A stretch of 64,000 bases of DNA. It comes from Taiwanofungus camphoratus. Taxonomy: Eukaryota; Basidiomycota; Agaricomycetes; Polyporales; Taiwanofungaceae. Positions 1 to 10,309 of this stretch are shown in pieces (the stretch's first letter is position 1; every line of letters begins with the position of its first letter). The notes below the pieces were generated by a model that was not told where the DNA came from, searched no databases, and saw only the letters and a program-made list of their open reading frames with translations. A program made the translations under genes and the position numbers. The stretch lies in assembly GCA_003999685.1 (NCBI GenBank), contig CP021232.1, positions 248,001 through 312,000 of the forward strand, in the 5' to 3' direction.

Positions 1-1236
1 CACCCTGGAATTGTCAAAACCCTGGGCTCCCTGCGAAGGGACTATTGGTGGCCCGGAATGGCCGACTTCGTCACCCGTTATGTTCATGGCTGTGGCACCT
101 GCCAACAAATGAAGGTTAACACTCACCCAGACCGTCCCGCCCTCGTCCCTATCCGAGCCGCCACTCACGCCACACCATTTAGCACCTTTTGTTGTGATTT
201 TATCACCGATTTACCCCTTTCCAATGGCTACGATGCCATATTGGTCGTAGTGGACCACAACCTTAGTAAGGGGGTAATTTTCATTCCATGCAACAAAACC
301 ATTGACGCGCAAGGAACGGCGGAGCTTCTTTACAACGAGGTCTACAAATGGTTTGGACTCCCAGACAAGGTGATCAGTGATCGCGGACCACAATTCGCTT
401 CAAAGGTATTCCAAGAACTGTGCCGCATGACAGGAGTGCAGTCCGCCATGAGCACGGCTTTCCACCCTCAGACAGACGGAGAAACGGAACGGGTAAATCA
501 GGAGCTCGAAGTATACCTTCAGTGTTTCACAAGCAACAACCCGGATAGGTGGTCCTCCTTACTCGGCGCAGCACAATTCGCTCACAACTCAAGGGAACAT
601 TCGACGATCAGGGCGTCACCGTTTAAAGTCATGATGGGCTTCGAACCGCGAGGAATCCCTGTCGTACACAAAGGATCGGACACACCCAGTGCAGCTTATC
701 ACCTGAAGAACCTCCAGAAGATAAGAGAACAAGCACACGCGGCAATGGAGCTAGCCCAAGCGATACTGGCAAAACGGATCAAACCACGAGGGAAAGGTTT
801 TCGTAAAGGACAACAGGTTTGGCTCGACTCTCGGAACCTAAAGCTGCCATACCCCTCCAGGAAGTTGGCACCCAAGAGAGAGGGCCCCTTTGAAATCATT
901 GAAGTCCTAGGCCCGGTATCATACAAACTAAAACTTCCGGAAACATGGCAGGTACATCCAGTTTTCCACGCTGCTCTCCTATCACCATATACGGAGACGG
1001 AAACCCATGGCCAGAACTACACGAGGCCACCCCCGGAACTTATCGAAGGCGAAGATAACTACAAAGTCGAAGCTATCATCGGACATCGAGAGAACTTACG
1101 GAAAAACCGCCGCGAGTATAGGGTCAGATGGAAAGGATATTCTTTGGCGGATGACTCATGGGAACCAGAAGCAAATTTAGCCAGTACTGCGGAGGAACTC
1201 CTGGGAGCATATAAGGAGAGAAAGAACTTGAGCTAA
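1..1236 (+). CDS. Integrase with C-terminal chromodomain of the gypsy element (partial at 5' end)
   Basis: The frame is open from base 1 to the stop at 1236, so the true start lies upstream and the ATG at 58 is internal. The N-terminal part has an HPG followed by YWWPGM and C-x2-C (CGTC), the end of the HHCC zinc-binding domain. The catalytic core follows: D at FCCDFITD, D at ISDRGPQ and E at TDGETERV, with DD35E spacing. A GPY-like C-terminal region (GPFEIIEVLGPVSYKL) leads into a chromodomain (YKVEAIIG to WEPEANL, including YRVRWKGY). Integrase joins element cDNA to chromosomal DNA; in chromoviruses the chromodomain is thought to steer integration to modified histones. Confidence 0.95.
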   Translation, partial: HPGIVKTLGSLRRDYWWPGMADFVTRYVHGCGTCQQMKVNTHPDRPALVPIRAATHATPFSTFCCDFITDLPLSNGYDAILVVVDHNLSKGVIFIPCNKTIDAQGTAELLYNEVYKWFGLPDKVISDRGPQFASKVFQELCRMTGVQSAMSTAFHPQTDGETERVNQELEVYLQCFTSNNPDRWSSLLGAAQFAHNSREHSTIRASPFKVMMGFEPRGIPVVHKGSDTPSAAYHLKNLQKIREQAHAAMELAQAILAKRIKPRGKGFRKGQQVWLDSRNLKLPYPSRKLAPKREGPFEIIEVLGPVSYKLKLPETWQVHPVFHAALLSPYTETETHGQNYTRPPPELIEGEDNYKVEAIIGHRENLRKNRREYRVRWKGYSLADDSWEPEANLASTAEELLGAYKERKNLS

Positions 1237-1279
1237 ATCCAGTTCACTCCCTTCAAACGAACTACCACCTGCTCGCAAC

Positions 1280-2656
1280 ATGCCTCGCCAGTCTAACACC
1301 ACCGCCCAAGCTGCCGCTCGTGGCCGAGCCCGCGCCTTCCTTGCCACTCGACGCGCTACCCGTACACCTCAGACCGCCACATCTCCCACGGCTTTATCAT
1401 CCTCATCGTCGGCATCCTCTGGTCACGGCCCACTCTTTGGTTTTCAAACCGCCGCACAATTTCGCAACCCCGTGCCGGGAGAGGGCGCTTTACCCCGACA
1501 AGCCGACGTCATCTACTACCCGCGTTGCATCTATGACGTGGACCCCATCCTCCTCGACATCCTGGTTCGACACTCGAGAGATATCGCACGACTACTTGGG
1601 TCTCTACCGAATACGTGAAACAACCAGGACGAGCAAGAAGCGTACGGGGAATACATCGACACCAGGCTACAATACTTAGGAGCGGTGGATGACGTGACCG
1701 AACAGCTAGCCATATGGAAAAACAAAATCCGACAGTTAGACTTCAAGGTGGTCCGCACTCTACGCAGGATGGACGATATGTCCATGGCCCGCCACCTCCA
1801 GGACATGATCGCCCCACACCGACGAAACAGCCACGCCAAGTTTATACGGCGACCTCAACCAGACATTGTCATACACGGACCCACCTCGCTGCCTGAACCC
1901 GAAGACCCCCTCCAAACCTTCATTGACACCCCGGCCGGACAGGAGTCCATCGGAGCCGTACCCAGCTGAATTGACTCTCTCCCGAACTACATGCGCCCTG
2001 GGCCAAACTGGAGACCTCGAGGGCGCTGCCACGCCTGTGGCAGCATGACGCATTGGGTACGTGATTGCCCTGACTACACTTGCGCCAGGTGCCATCGCAC
2101 CACCCCGGGACATCTATCCCGAGAATGCACGGCAGCACGACACGCCTCTGCCCCACCCATCTTACCGGCACCGGGAGAGGGGCGTCGTCGCGAGCTAGTC
2201 GACTCGATACATCGTCCCACGCAGGCACCCATCCCGGTCATGTCAACCACCAATCCTCCACGGGTCCTTATGTCTAGAAGGGAGCAACCCCTCCCCCCGA
2301 TCCCATCCCGCCCCAGAGCAAATACAACAGCCGGTCCATCGCGGACCGATACGCCTTACCCTCACCCACGCGCACCCGGGCCATCACTCAACCATTTGTC
2401 CGGACCAGGAATACCGCCCCACCAACATCTTGCAGAGCCCGGGGCAAGTACTGGCCCCTTCACTCGTGGCCCCGATGGCCGATTCACCCCTCCCCCAGTC
2501 ATCCCACCTCCCCCGTCGAGCTATCACCTCCCCCCTGTCGTTTCTCCACCACCTGCTTACCGCCGCGGGACTTACGACCCGCCCTCGAACTCCTACATGA
2601 ACGACGATGAGTGGGACGACTATGGGTTCGAGGATTACGGTGATGGTGAGCAGTAG
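1280..2656 (+). mobile_element. Zinc-knuckle (Gag-like) ORF region downstream of integrase
   Basis: This stretch lies between the integrase stop and the 3' LTR, where most gypsy elements have nothing. It reads in open frames over 1280-2656. The last part (1991-2656) contains a canonical C-x2-C-x4-H-x4-C knuckle (2027-2068) and a second, wider C-x2-C-x6-H-x4-C motif (2081-2128), followed by a Pro-rich tail ending in an acidic DDEWDDYGFEDYGDGEQ-like terminus. Knuckles are the hallmark of nucleocapsid. It could be a relocated Gag-like protein or an extra RNA-binding ORF. The region looks broken about twice. A similar arrangement occurs in the minus-strand element at 10844-11698. Confidence 0.7.
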
Positions 2657-2926
2657 GGATGCTGTTTGCTTGAGGCGGTAGGTTGCAAGCGGTGCTGGGT
2701 CCTTACCCGGCCGCCCACATGCCTACATTGCACGAGGCTTACACGATGTCGTGGGTCCTTACCCGGTCGTTGTCTGTCTCACACCAGGTATGAGATGAAA
2801 CACTCTCAGGGTCTGAGGTGAAACACCCTCACGGAACGCGGTGAAAAACCCGCACGGCTGACGAACATTTTATTTAACGGAAAATCAAGTAGGGTCGTTC
2901 GGAGATCGACCTTAGTAAGGGGGTAA

Positions 2927-3403
2927 TGATACAATTTCTATTTCTTGTCATTACCACGGTCATTGCTTACACATGGACTATTACTATACGGGCCCCGGAT
3001 CGGCCCCGCTTACGCATAGGACTCTGACTCATATCCGGGCCGCTTACCACATTCCTCATTACTCACACGTATTGCTAATACGCCCGGATCGTACCACCTT
3101 CTATTTACTCAGAGTCGTACCACATCTCGGACCCCCTGCCCTAGAGTAGTTCTTGGTCCGTGCTCATGATTGGTATTTGTATATATAGCATGTACTTTAG
3201 CTTAGGTCGGACCTTAAGTCTGATCTTCTTACTATTATATTCGTGTCTTGTATCTTCTCGCTCATATCTGAGAGATATTCGCTCGAGTCTATCGACTTCA
3301 CGACACTCGGTCTATATCGACCATAAGACCTCGCCACCTTCTATCGTGGTCAGGCCCTCACGTTCGAGGCAACGTATAGGATCCGAGATACCAATTTGTA
3401 TCA
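2927..3403 (+). repeat. 3' LTR of the chromovirus
   Basis: The 477-bp LTR is bounded by the inverted repeat TGATACAA...TTGTATCA. A purine-rich tract ending AGTAAGGGGGTAA sits immediately before it, as expected of the plus-strand primer site. A TATA-like GTATATATAG is at about 3178-3187, giving a likely transcription start within the LTR. Only one LTR is in the window, so its age cannot be judged from an LTR pair. Confidence 0.9.
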
Positions 3404-4332
3404 GCGTCGCCCCAAGCTTCCTACCTCCCCTCCCATCCTCACTTCGGGTGACCAATCGTGACCATGACTGTGACCACGTTCGACTTCTCCAGTGTGGTGA
3501 ACGCCCCTGCTCCTCATCTTGCATGACCAGGATGAATGCCTTGAGTATCCCCTTGTGTTTGCACAGTGGAGGTGCAACAGATGCTGGTGGCGGCGGGGTA
3601 GAGTCAGCGTGCGCTGGACGCTTTTCCTGCACCCGGTGCTGCCTTTCTTCATCATCCATCAACTCGTCCACCTCCATCTCCTCCCTCCCATCCTCCCCTG
3701 AAACCTCCAGCATGTTCTCCACATCAAGATGCACCTTCTTCTTCCTACCCTCCCCACTCTCATCTTCCTTGGTCCTCTCCAGTTCCTCAATCCCTCGTTT
3801 CATTCCATGCTCGGCTATATATGTGCATTGTGGATCAGAAGGTGTGTGATAGACATACAATAAGAAAAAGTACTCACCATCTATCACCCACCACATGTCT
3901 TCCATCTCCTCCCTCTCCTGCTCTGCCAGGTCTCCTTCACTTGCCTCAGTGAACCATGGATGTGTCTTGACGGCCAGATTGCTTGCTGAAATGACCTCCA
4001 GTCATGCCAGAACCCCATATTGTCCGGTGTGGCCAAATTCCATCACGCCACTGAGAAGAACAGGAGGCACATATGGCTGTTGCCTGGTCATCACGGCCTT
4101 GGTCAGAAGATCATGGAGAGGCATCTATGGTTGTCAGTCTAGTCAGTGTGATATGTAAATGATTGATACTCACCAGCTGGCCTCCCAATTGCTCCTCAAA
4201 CCATGCCTGGCAAGAGTGGTTGGGACCGGGCAGATGACCGAGTGCCAGCTGGACCCATGTGGCGAGACGGTTGAGGCGAGCTTGCAGGCTGAGGGTAGCA
4301 GACATGGCATAAAGCACAGTAGTGGTGTTCAT
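3404..4332 (-). pseudogene. Lineage-specific hypothetical gene, cut off by LTR insertion
   Basis: Not recognised. The start is the ATG at 4332 (MNTTTVLYAMS...). Three exons can be modelled: 4174-4332, 3878-4124 and 3814 down to the LTR junction at 3404. Introns of 49 and 63 nt have GTGAGT donors and TAG acceptors. The N-terminal part includes LNRLATWVQLALGHLPGP. A conserved-looking stretch (LEVISASNLAVKTHPWFTE) is in exon 2, and an acidic/basic low-complexity stretch plus a Pro-rich segment is in exon 3. Exon 2 holds one in-frame TGA, probably replacing a Trp, just before LEVISAS. The third exon runs straight into the retrotransposon LTR, so the natural C-terminus is lost or lies beyond the element. 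The gene shares a divergent promoter with the gene at 4558-6752. Confidence 0.6.
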
Positions 4333-4420
4333 GGCGAAAGGAGATGGGTTTGACAATGGGAGGAAGCTTGAGTTGGCACTGACCGACGGTGTCAAATGGT
4401 TGCAAAAAATCGTGGCAGTG

Positions 4421-4455
4421 TCATGTGATCATTGTGTGTGATCGGGATCACATGA
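4421..4455. promoter_or_regulatory. Palindromic element in a divergent promoter
   Basis: A perfect 10-bp inverted repeat, TCATGTGATC (4421-4430) and GATCACATGA (4446-4455), is separated by 15 bp. It lies between the start codons of two divergent genes (4332 minus, 4558 plus). The half-sites contain CATGTG/CACATG, an E-box-like CANNTG core, so a dimeric bHLH-type regulator is possible. This is inferred from symmetry and position only. Confidence 0.45.
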
Positions 4456-4557
4456 TACAAAACTCGTGCTGCAGGCCTGACTCCTCATGTTCAATCCCAG
4501 AGTTGGATCTTCATACATCTTTAGCCTTCACCACTCATCTCTCCAAGTGAATATAAC

Positions 4558-6752
4558 ATGTCTGACATCTCCAAATGTGAGTCTCATTTTTCCCTGACCA
4601 TTTTGGACTCTAATACACCCCTGCAGCCATGCAATCCAAAGGCAAGGGCAAGGGCAAGGCCACTCAGCCCACTGTAGCAACCAGCACCTCTCCCTCCCCC
4701 TCTCAAAATCAGCCTCACCCACAGAGGGCCATCCAGGACTCATCCCCTTGGGCTCTTCCACCTCCACCCCCACTGCAGACCAGGACTGAAGGGATGGCCA
4801 GGGCTGGGGCTGAGGCTGGGGCAGCAGGGGTGGCAAGGGGGGAAGAGGGGCAGCAGAGCAAAGGAAAGGGGAGTGGGGGAGGACCATCAGGGGCAATGTC
4901 CTCAAGTTCCAGGTCAGCTCCTCAGTCTGCCTATCAGTCCTCCCAGCCTCCAGAGTGGACCATGCTTCCTTCACCTCCATCAAGCCGGCCTGCCTCCGAT
5001 GTCCCATAGTGGACAGTCCTTCCCACCCCTCCCTCGCCGGCTCAGTCTCAAAGGGGCTCTTCACTGCCTCCCCACTGGACCACCGTCCCCACTCCTCCTG
5101 CACCACAGCCTCTGGCCCGGGCTCCCACTCAGCCCCCAGACTGGACCATCCTTCCTAGGCCTCCAGCATCATCTCAGTCAACAGGGGCACCAAGCCGGGT
5201 TCCAGATTGGACCTCCCTTCCTATGCCCCCCTCCTCCAATCCACCCCCAGCTCAGCAAAGTCAGGAGAAGGCCAGGGAGCCAACACCATCAGGTTGTCCA
5301 AGGCCTAAGCCATTGTATAGGGGGGCCTTGAGACCTGAGGGGTCAGCTGGTGAAGGGGAGGAACTGGCAGCAAGGGGCACAGCACTGGCAGTGATGGGTG
5401 CGGCGCCGGCGGTGAGGAGTGCAGCACCGGCGGCAAGGAGTGCAGCACCGGCAGCAAGGAGTGCAGCACCAGTGGCAAGGAGTGCAGCACCAGCGGCGAT
5501 GAGTACAGCACCGATGGCGAGGGGTGCAGCGCCAGGTGCGGTGTCGGTGGTGAGGGGTGCGGTGCTGGCAGTGAGAGGTGCAGTGCCGGTGGTGAGGGGT
5601 TCAGTGGTGAGGAATGCAGCGCTAGCAGTGATGAATGTGGTGCAGGGGGCAAGAGGTGTGAGACTGGAGATGAGAGGTGCGACAGCGGGGGCAAGGGATG
5701 CAGCGGTGGGGGCAAGGGGTGCAGCCTCAGGGAGTGGGCAGGATGTCCCTGCATTCCTCATTGATGAGGTGGTGGACATTGCCCCACTCTCAGAAAATGT
5801 GCAGAGATATCGTGAGTCCCGTGTCATTCCACCTGGCTGTATGGTCTCCAGCATCTATGGGACCATCATTGATGTCAGAAGTCCCACCCAGCCTCATCGG
5901 GCCCTGTCTGCCTTTGAGAAGCAAAGGCATCAGATCTTTGGGCCACAGCCAGCACGCATGGTTGCCCCAGGTGAGAAGGGAGATATGGCTGTGAGAAGAA
6001 GGGAGTTTTTGGCTGATGAGGAGTTTGTGGCTGTGGGTATGCATCCCATTGATAGGAGACCGCACCGATCAGCTCCTCCCTCTTCTTCCTCTGATGGTGG
6101 GTCTTCTGGGGATGGGTCTGGCAGTGGGTCTGGCAGTCAGGGAGATAGCAGGGGAGGGGATGAAAAGGATGACAGTGATGAGGATGAGGATGAGGAGGAG
6201 GAGGAGGAGGAGGAGGAGGAGGGGGAAGGGCAGGGGGAGGGGGGGGAGCAAGGCCAGGGGGAGGGGGAGGAGCAAGGCCAGGAGGATGTCATAGAGCTCA
6301 GCTCTGATGATCACCCACAGCAGTGGGCAGAGCAGATGGAGATGGATGAGGGGCATGGTCAGGTAGGTATGCCTTGCTCTCCTTTTCTTGTGTTTCAAAT
6401 TGATATGTGGACATGTACAGGCAGATTTCACAGCACAGGCAGCAGAGGGACAAGGGGAAGGGGCAGACCCCAGTGATGATGGTGAGTTCTCAATCATGGT
6501 TCTCTCATCCAAATCCTGCCTTTGTGTTCACCCATTGTTTATGTAGAATCTGTTTTTTCTGCAGACTTGCTGAGATGGGCTGATGAGCAGACTGAGACCC
6601 AAGCTGCTGCTCAGTTGGTATATGCTTATCAGCATCTCAGGGTGGAGCAGGTCAAATCTGCTGATTCTTTGCAAAGGCTGACTGACATGAGGGACTTCAA
6701 TGCCTTGGGGGTGGATTCTGTAGGACATGTACTAGACAGATACAAAATGTAA
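4558..6752 (+). pseudogene. Lineage-specific Pro/Ala/acidic repeat protein gene (one in-frame stop)
   Basis: Not recognised. Four exons fit with one frame: 4558-4576, 4627-6362, 6421-6481 and 6565-6752 (2004 nt, 667 codons before the stop). The start is chosen because ATG TCT GAC ATC TCC AAA T splices over a 50-nt GTGAGT...CTGCAG intron into MQSKGKGKGKATQ. The protein has five imperfect repeats of the WTxLPxPP type (4955-5235), a run of AARSAAP-like Ala repeats (5390-5560), a more ordered segment around VPAFLIDEVVDIAPLSENVQRYRESRVIPPG (5744-5835), an acidic Glu/Asp tract (6172-6290) and a short C-terminal domain ending GHVLDRYKM. A TAG at 5007-5009 lies inside the second WT repeat, so the copy is probably decayed unless the base is a sequencing error. 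It is divergent from 3404-4332. Confidence 0.65.
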
Positions 6753-6926
6753 CTGTATCTACATTCCTGTTCTCAAACTCTTTGTATATCTGAACATGGG
6801 TCTAATTTATGGTACATGTCAAGACTTCACCCAACATTGAGCCCTTCATTTAGAAATCACATTACAGTTAGGAATGGCTAGTGCAAGGGGCAGGGGGCAT
6901 TGCTGAAAGAAGGAAGGCCTGGCAAA

Positions 6927-7294
6927 CCCATTGCAACAGGATAGTACCATCCCTGGCTGACCAGTTACAAGGGGATGGTACCCTCACTGGCTGACCTGTT
7001 GCAACAGCCTGGTGTCCTGCCTGGCTGACCCATTGCAACGGGTGGGTCTCATCCCTGGCTGACCCATTGCAACAGGCAGGTCCCATTGCCGGCCGACCCA
7101 TTGCAACGGGTGGGTCTCATCCCCAGCCAACCCGTTGCAATGGGCAGGTCCTATCACTGGCTGACCCGTTGCAATGGGAATACATTCACACCCAGCCCAC
7201 CCATTGCAACGGGGCTTGTTTCAATGGTCGGCCGACATTGGACGGCCCGTTCACAATGGGCCAAACTCAGCGTTTATTGGCCCGTTGCAACAGG
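6927..7294. repeat. 34-bp minisatellite with palindromic core
   Basis: A 14-bp palindrome-like core, CCCRTTGCAAYGGG, recurs at 6927, 6961, 6995, 7029, 7063, 7097, 7131 and 7165 at exactly 34-bp spacing. Further copies are at 7200, 7246 and 7281 with spacing 35-46. Spacers resemble GGGTCTCATCCCTGGCTGA. It lies just downstream of the gene ending at 6752. Short ORFs across it are repeat shadows. Confidence 0.9.
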
Positions 7295-7325
7295 GTTTTT
7301 CACTGGATGGGCTCAATATCCTCTC

Positions 7326-9727
7326 ATGTGACTGGCTTCACCACTCCAATATCATTTGATCAGTTACAACTCACCACTTGATGCACTCAATAGTGCTACA
7401 ATAGCAGTATTTGCCTTAGACTAGTCCACGTATGTTGCTTTGTCTCAACCCTTCTAGTGATGTCAGTACTGTAGTCCCTTTCTCTATGAGCCACTCAGTA
7501 GATCCTAGCTCACAAGTAGTTTAGGATGCCACTCATACTATGCCACTCCTGATACACCTTACATTATTTGTACAGTAGTATAAACATAATGTATGGTGTC
7601 ATGAAATAAAAAGTTCCTTTCCCCCATTCTGCAGAGCTCAAGAAGAGCACTTTGACTAAGTCTTTTACTATGTTCTACTGTGTTCTATCCATCTTCGATT
7701 ATGTTCAAAGAGTTGCGTTATCTTCCACCTTCTACAGTTCTTGAAGGGTTGCATTCTTGTCCACCTTCAACTCCATCAAAGGGTTGCATTTTAGTCTGTC
7801 TTTGACTTCTGTCAAAGAGTTGCATTCTTGTACCACAGTTTTGCATCCACCTTTGACATCTGTTGAAGGGTTGCATTCAGTATCCCTTCTCTAGCCCCGT
7901 TGATGAGTCCCATAGTCTCCTGGGCTCCAAATTGTGACTTTAGGAGCTTCCTAATCCCCTCACAGGCCAGTCTACAATTTCCCTAGGACCCACAACATTT
8001 AGGATACTTTCCTCAGACTCTCCTAACACCTCCTTCGCATCCTAAACACTTCTAACCACTTACAAAGTCTATGAAGGTGCATGAAGTCCTACAAAGTCAT
8101 ATGAAGTCATTCAAAGTACTCTGAAGCTTCTAAATCTAGCTACAAAGTCTCTAACCTTTGCTAATTCCACTATCAGACACTTCCAGCCCTCCTATACTGT
8201 CCTATCTGGTCCAGGCCACACCTCTTACATCACCTATTGCCATCCTAACTTAGTATCTTAGCTAAGTCCCTCTAATCTCTGCTGTGGCTGTATATACCTC
8301 CAATAGTCTCCAAAACAGTTCGAAGTTCTGCAGCCTAGACTTAGGCAGCCTCATGCATTCTCTGGGTCTCAATCTCACATCACAAGGACCTTCTATGATA
8401 TGCCCATATGATCCCCTACCCTTTTAGGACACCTCCTACCCCAGTTTGACAAAGTCCTGCTGGTAGAAACTTCATATGTCTTTAGTTCACCATGATAGCT
8501 GATCACTATGCATGTCTATCTCCTGATAATCATCCTGCCCTTATGTCTGGTCTTGGAAACATTTATACCATACACAGTTCCCCTGTTTCACTTCCTAAAC
8601 AGTTTATATCTCCTCATGCTTGCTCTGAAGTTCACGCACTTTTAGTAGACATTTCGGACTTTTCAATTCCACTTCACATAAGATAGTTCATCTCACCTTC
8701 TCCTATTTAGTCAGATGTACCCTACTATGTACGACAGAGACCCCTTGATACATGCTACTCCCCTCCTGAGAATACTAGTCCCTCTACAGCTATGATCTCA
8801 TAGCTCACTGAGAATAGAAGCTTTAGGAACCTTTCTAAGCTTCTAAGTCCCTCACCTATGCTCTGTCTCAGCTCATATAACTATGACTACACCTGTGATA
8901 ACTCCTACAACTATGCCTACACTCTCAAACTACGTCCTACAATCTACGAAGTTGCTGTGACTTCATATACTACACATATTCAACCAGCTCCCCTATCTGG
9001 TGTGCCTCCACCTTAGTTATACCCTAAAGGCTCACGTTGCATCATTACTACGTTCCACTATGTCCTATCCCTCACCCTATGATCTCTGATTCCATCCCTA
9101 TTCCCCTGCTACGCTTCTAAAACCTTCAAAACATGTACTATTTTTAGCAGCTCCATCATCATCCATTGTAACTTTATAATCTTCTACAACAGCCTATAAG
9201 CCCCCTATATCTCATTCAAGTCCTTCAGTATACACCCTATCTCCTTCCTATTTTCCCTATTTCATTCTATGAACATCAGAAGTCCTACAAAGTTTAGCTA
9301 ATTTTGGCTAGCTTGTGAGGACTTAGGAAGCCTTCCTGTCCATTTTGTTACCCTTTGTGCTCCATCTCACTTCCTCACACACCCTTCCATGCCATCTATC
9401 TCATCTCTATGCCCCTATCCTCTCACTAAGTCCTTCTACTGACCTCACACCACATTGCAGAACCTCAAAGCACTTTGGACCACTTCACAAGACTTCATAG
9501 GTCTTTGAAGGACTTTGTACCCTTTAGGGACCCTTAGCATGCAGGAGTAAGTTCCTGAAGAGCAAGACCCTTGGCCCCTTACCACCTTAATCAATTACAA
9601 CAAGACATACAGGCTACTCAGTACCACACAGTGCTCCTTACTCCTACAGCTATATACCACATCTCACTCACTGACCAGCCATTGCGGAGCACTCTCTAAG
9701 TACCAGGGTTACCTAGATCATATCACC
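7326..9727. repeat. Long non-coding dispersed repeat, copy A
   Basis: There are no credible genes in this 2.4-kb stretch. Its left part (7326-7900) matches 14786-15360 and its right part (about 8645-9727) matches 28381-31012, so it is one copy of a dispersed repeat. The left part contains a degenerate 40-50-bp tandem motif ending GAAGGGTTGCAT (7680-7890). The right end reads CTAGATCATATCA. Read on the minus strand it begins TGATATGATCTAG and has a TATATAGC box about 80 bases in, which would suit an LTR. No internal protein-coding part is seen, so it may be a long solo LTR or a non-autonomous LTR element. Confidence 0.6.
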
Positions 9728-10309
9728 ATCTTTGTCATTTATGAATGATAATCTTTTGTATACTTTGTATCCATTTTATGATTATACTGTCTATATTTTG
9801 AATACCCAGTTATGTCTATACTCAGGATAACCTTATGATTAGGCCAAGATTATCCCCTTCTCTTGCACATACACAAGTTATAATCATTCACAAGCTACAT
9901 TATCAGACTTGTCACCCCAGAGTTAACCATGCCACTGTATTTTAATCATTGTGATAATCATAAAAACACAAGCAGTCAGACTTATATTAAAACAAGGGAG
10001 ACTGTAATCTACAGGCTAAGCCAAGATAATCAAGATGGTTAACTCAAGCAAATAGAGGATTGTCAACTAGCAACCACAAAATAACCAATACAATTAATCC
10101 ACACCAGCACATGATTATCTACCAAGGACCTCGAGATAATACTATACATACATTAAAATAATGTGTCAACACAAGGATATTATCAGAAGGGTTAGAGCAT
10201 GATAATCAAATGATTATCTACAAGGAATACCCATGCATCATAATCGTGACGAGGGTGATCAGAGCATCAACAAGAGTTAAGAGAGCACCTTTAAATGTCA
10301 ATGGACAAT
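9728..10309. other. AT-rich spacer rich in GATAATC/GATTATC
   Basis: There is no gene here. The sequence is markedly AT-rich and carries repeated GATAATC or its complement GATTATC (near 9750, 9860, 9952, 10026, 10112, 10201 and 10213). It lies between repeat copy A and the LTR of the minus-strand gypsy element. Confidence 0.5.

Larger units (their letters stand above)
1..3403 (+). mobile_element. Ty3/gypsy chromovirus LTR retrotransposon, 3' portion
   Basis: Fossil or near-fossil LTR element of the Ty3/gypsy chromovirus group, entering the window from the left in the middle of pol. Visible parts in order are integrase with chromodomain (1-1236), a downstream zinc-knuckle ORF region (1280-2656), a polypurine tract just before the LTR (about 2911-2926) and the 3' LTR (2927-3403). 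The 5' LTR, gag and reverse transcriptase would lie outside the window. The integrase frame is open throughout; the downstream ORF region looks broken about twice. The good state of the integrase suggests a fairly young insertion. The LTR ends exactly inside a host-type gene on the minus strand. Confidence 0.93.

Noticed and set aside
3160-3849. 229-codon plus-strand ORF starting in the LTR
   Set aside because: It reads antisense through the spliced minus-strand gene and across the LTR junction; composition is that of the mirror frame.
5261-5854. Minus-strand 197-codon ORF opposite the Ala-repeat gene
   Set aside because: It is the mirror of the in-frame Ala-repeat tract on the plus strand and has no independent domain.
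6927-7294. CRISPR-like array of palindromic repeats
   Set aside because: Spacers are themselves similar to each other, the genome is eukaryotic and no cas genes are present; it is a minisatellite.
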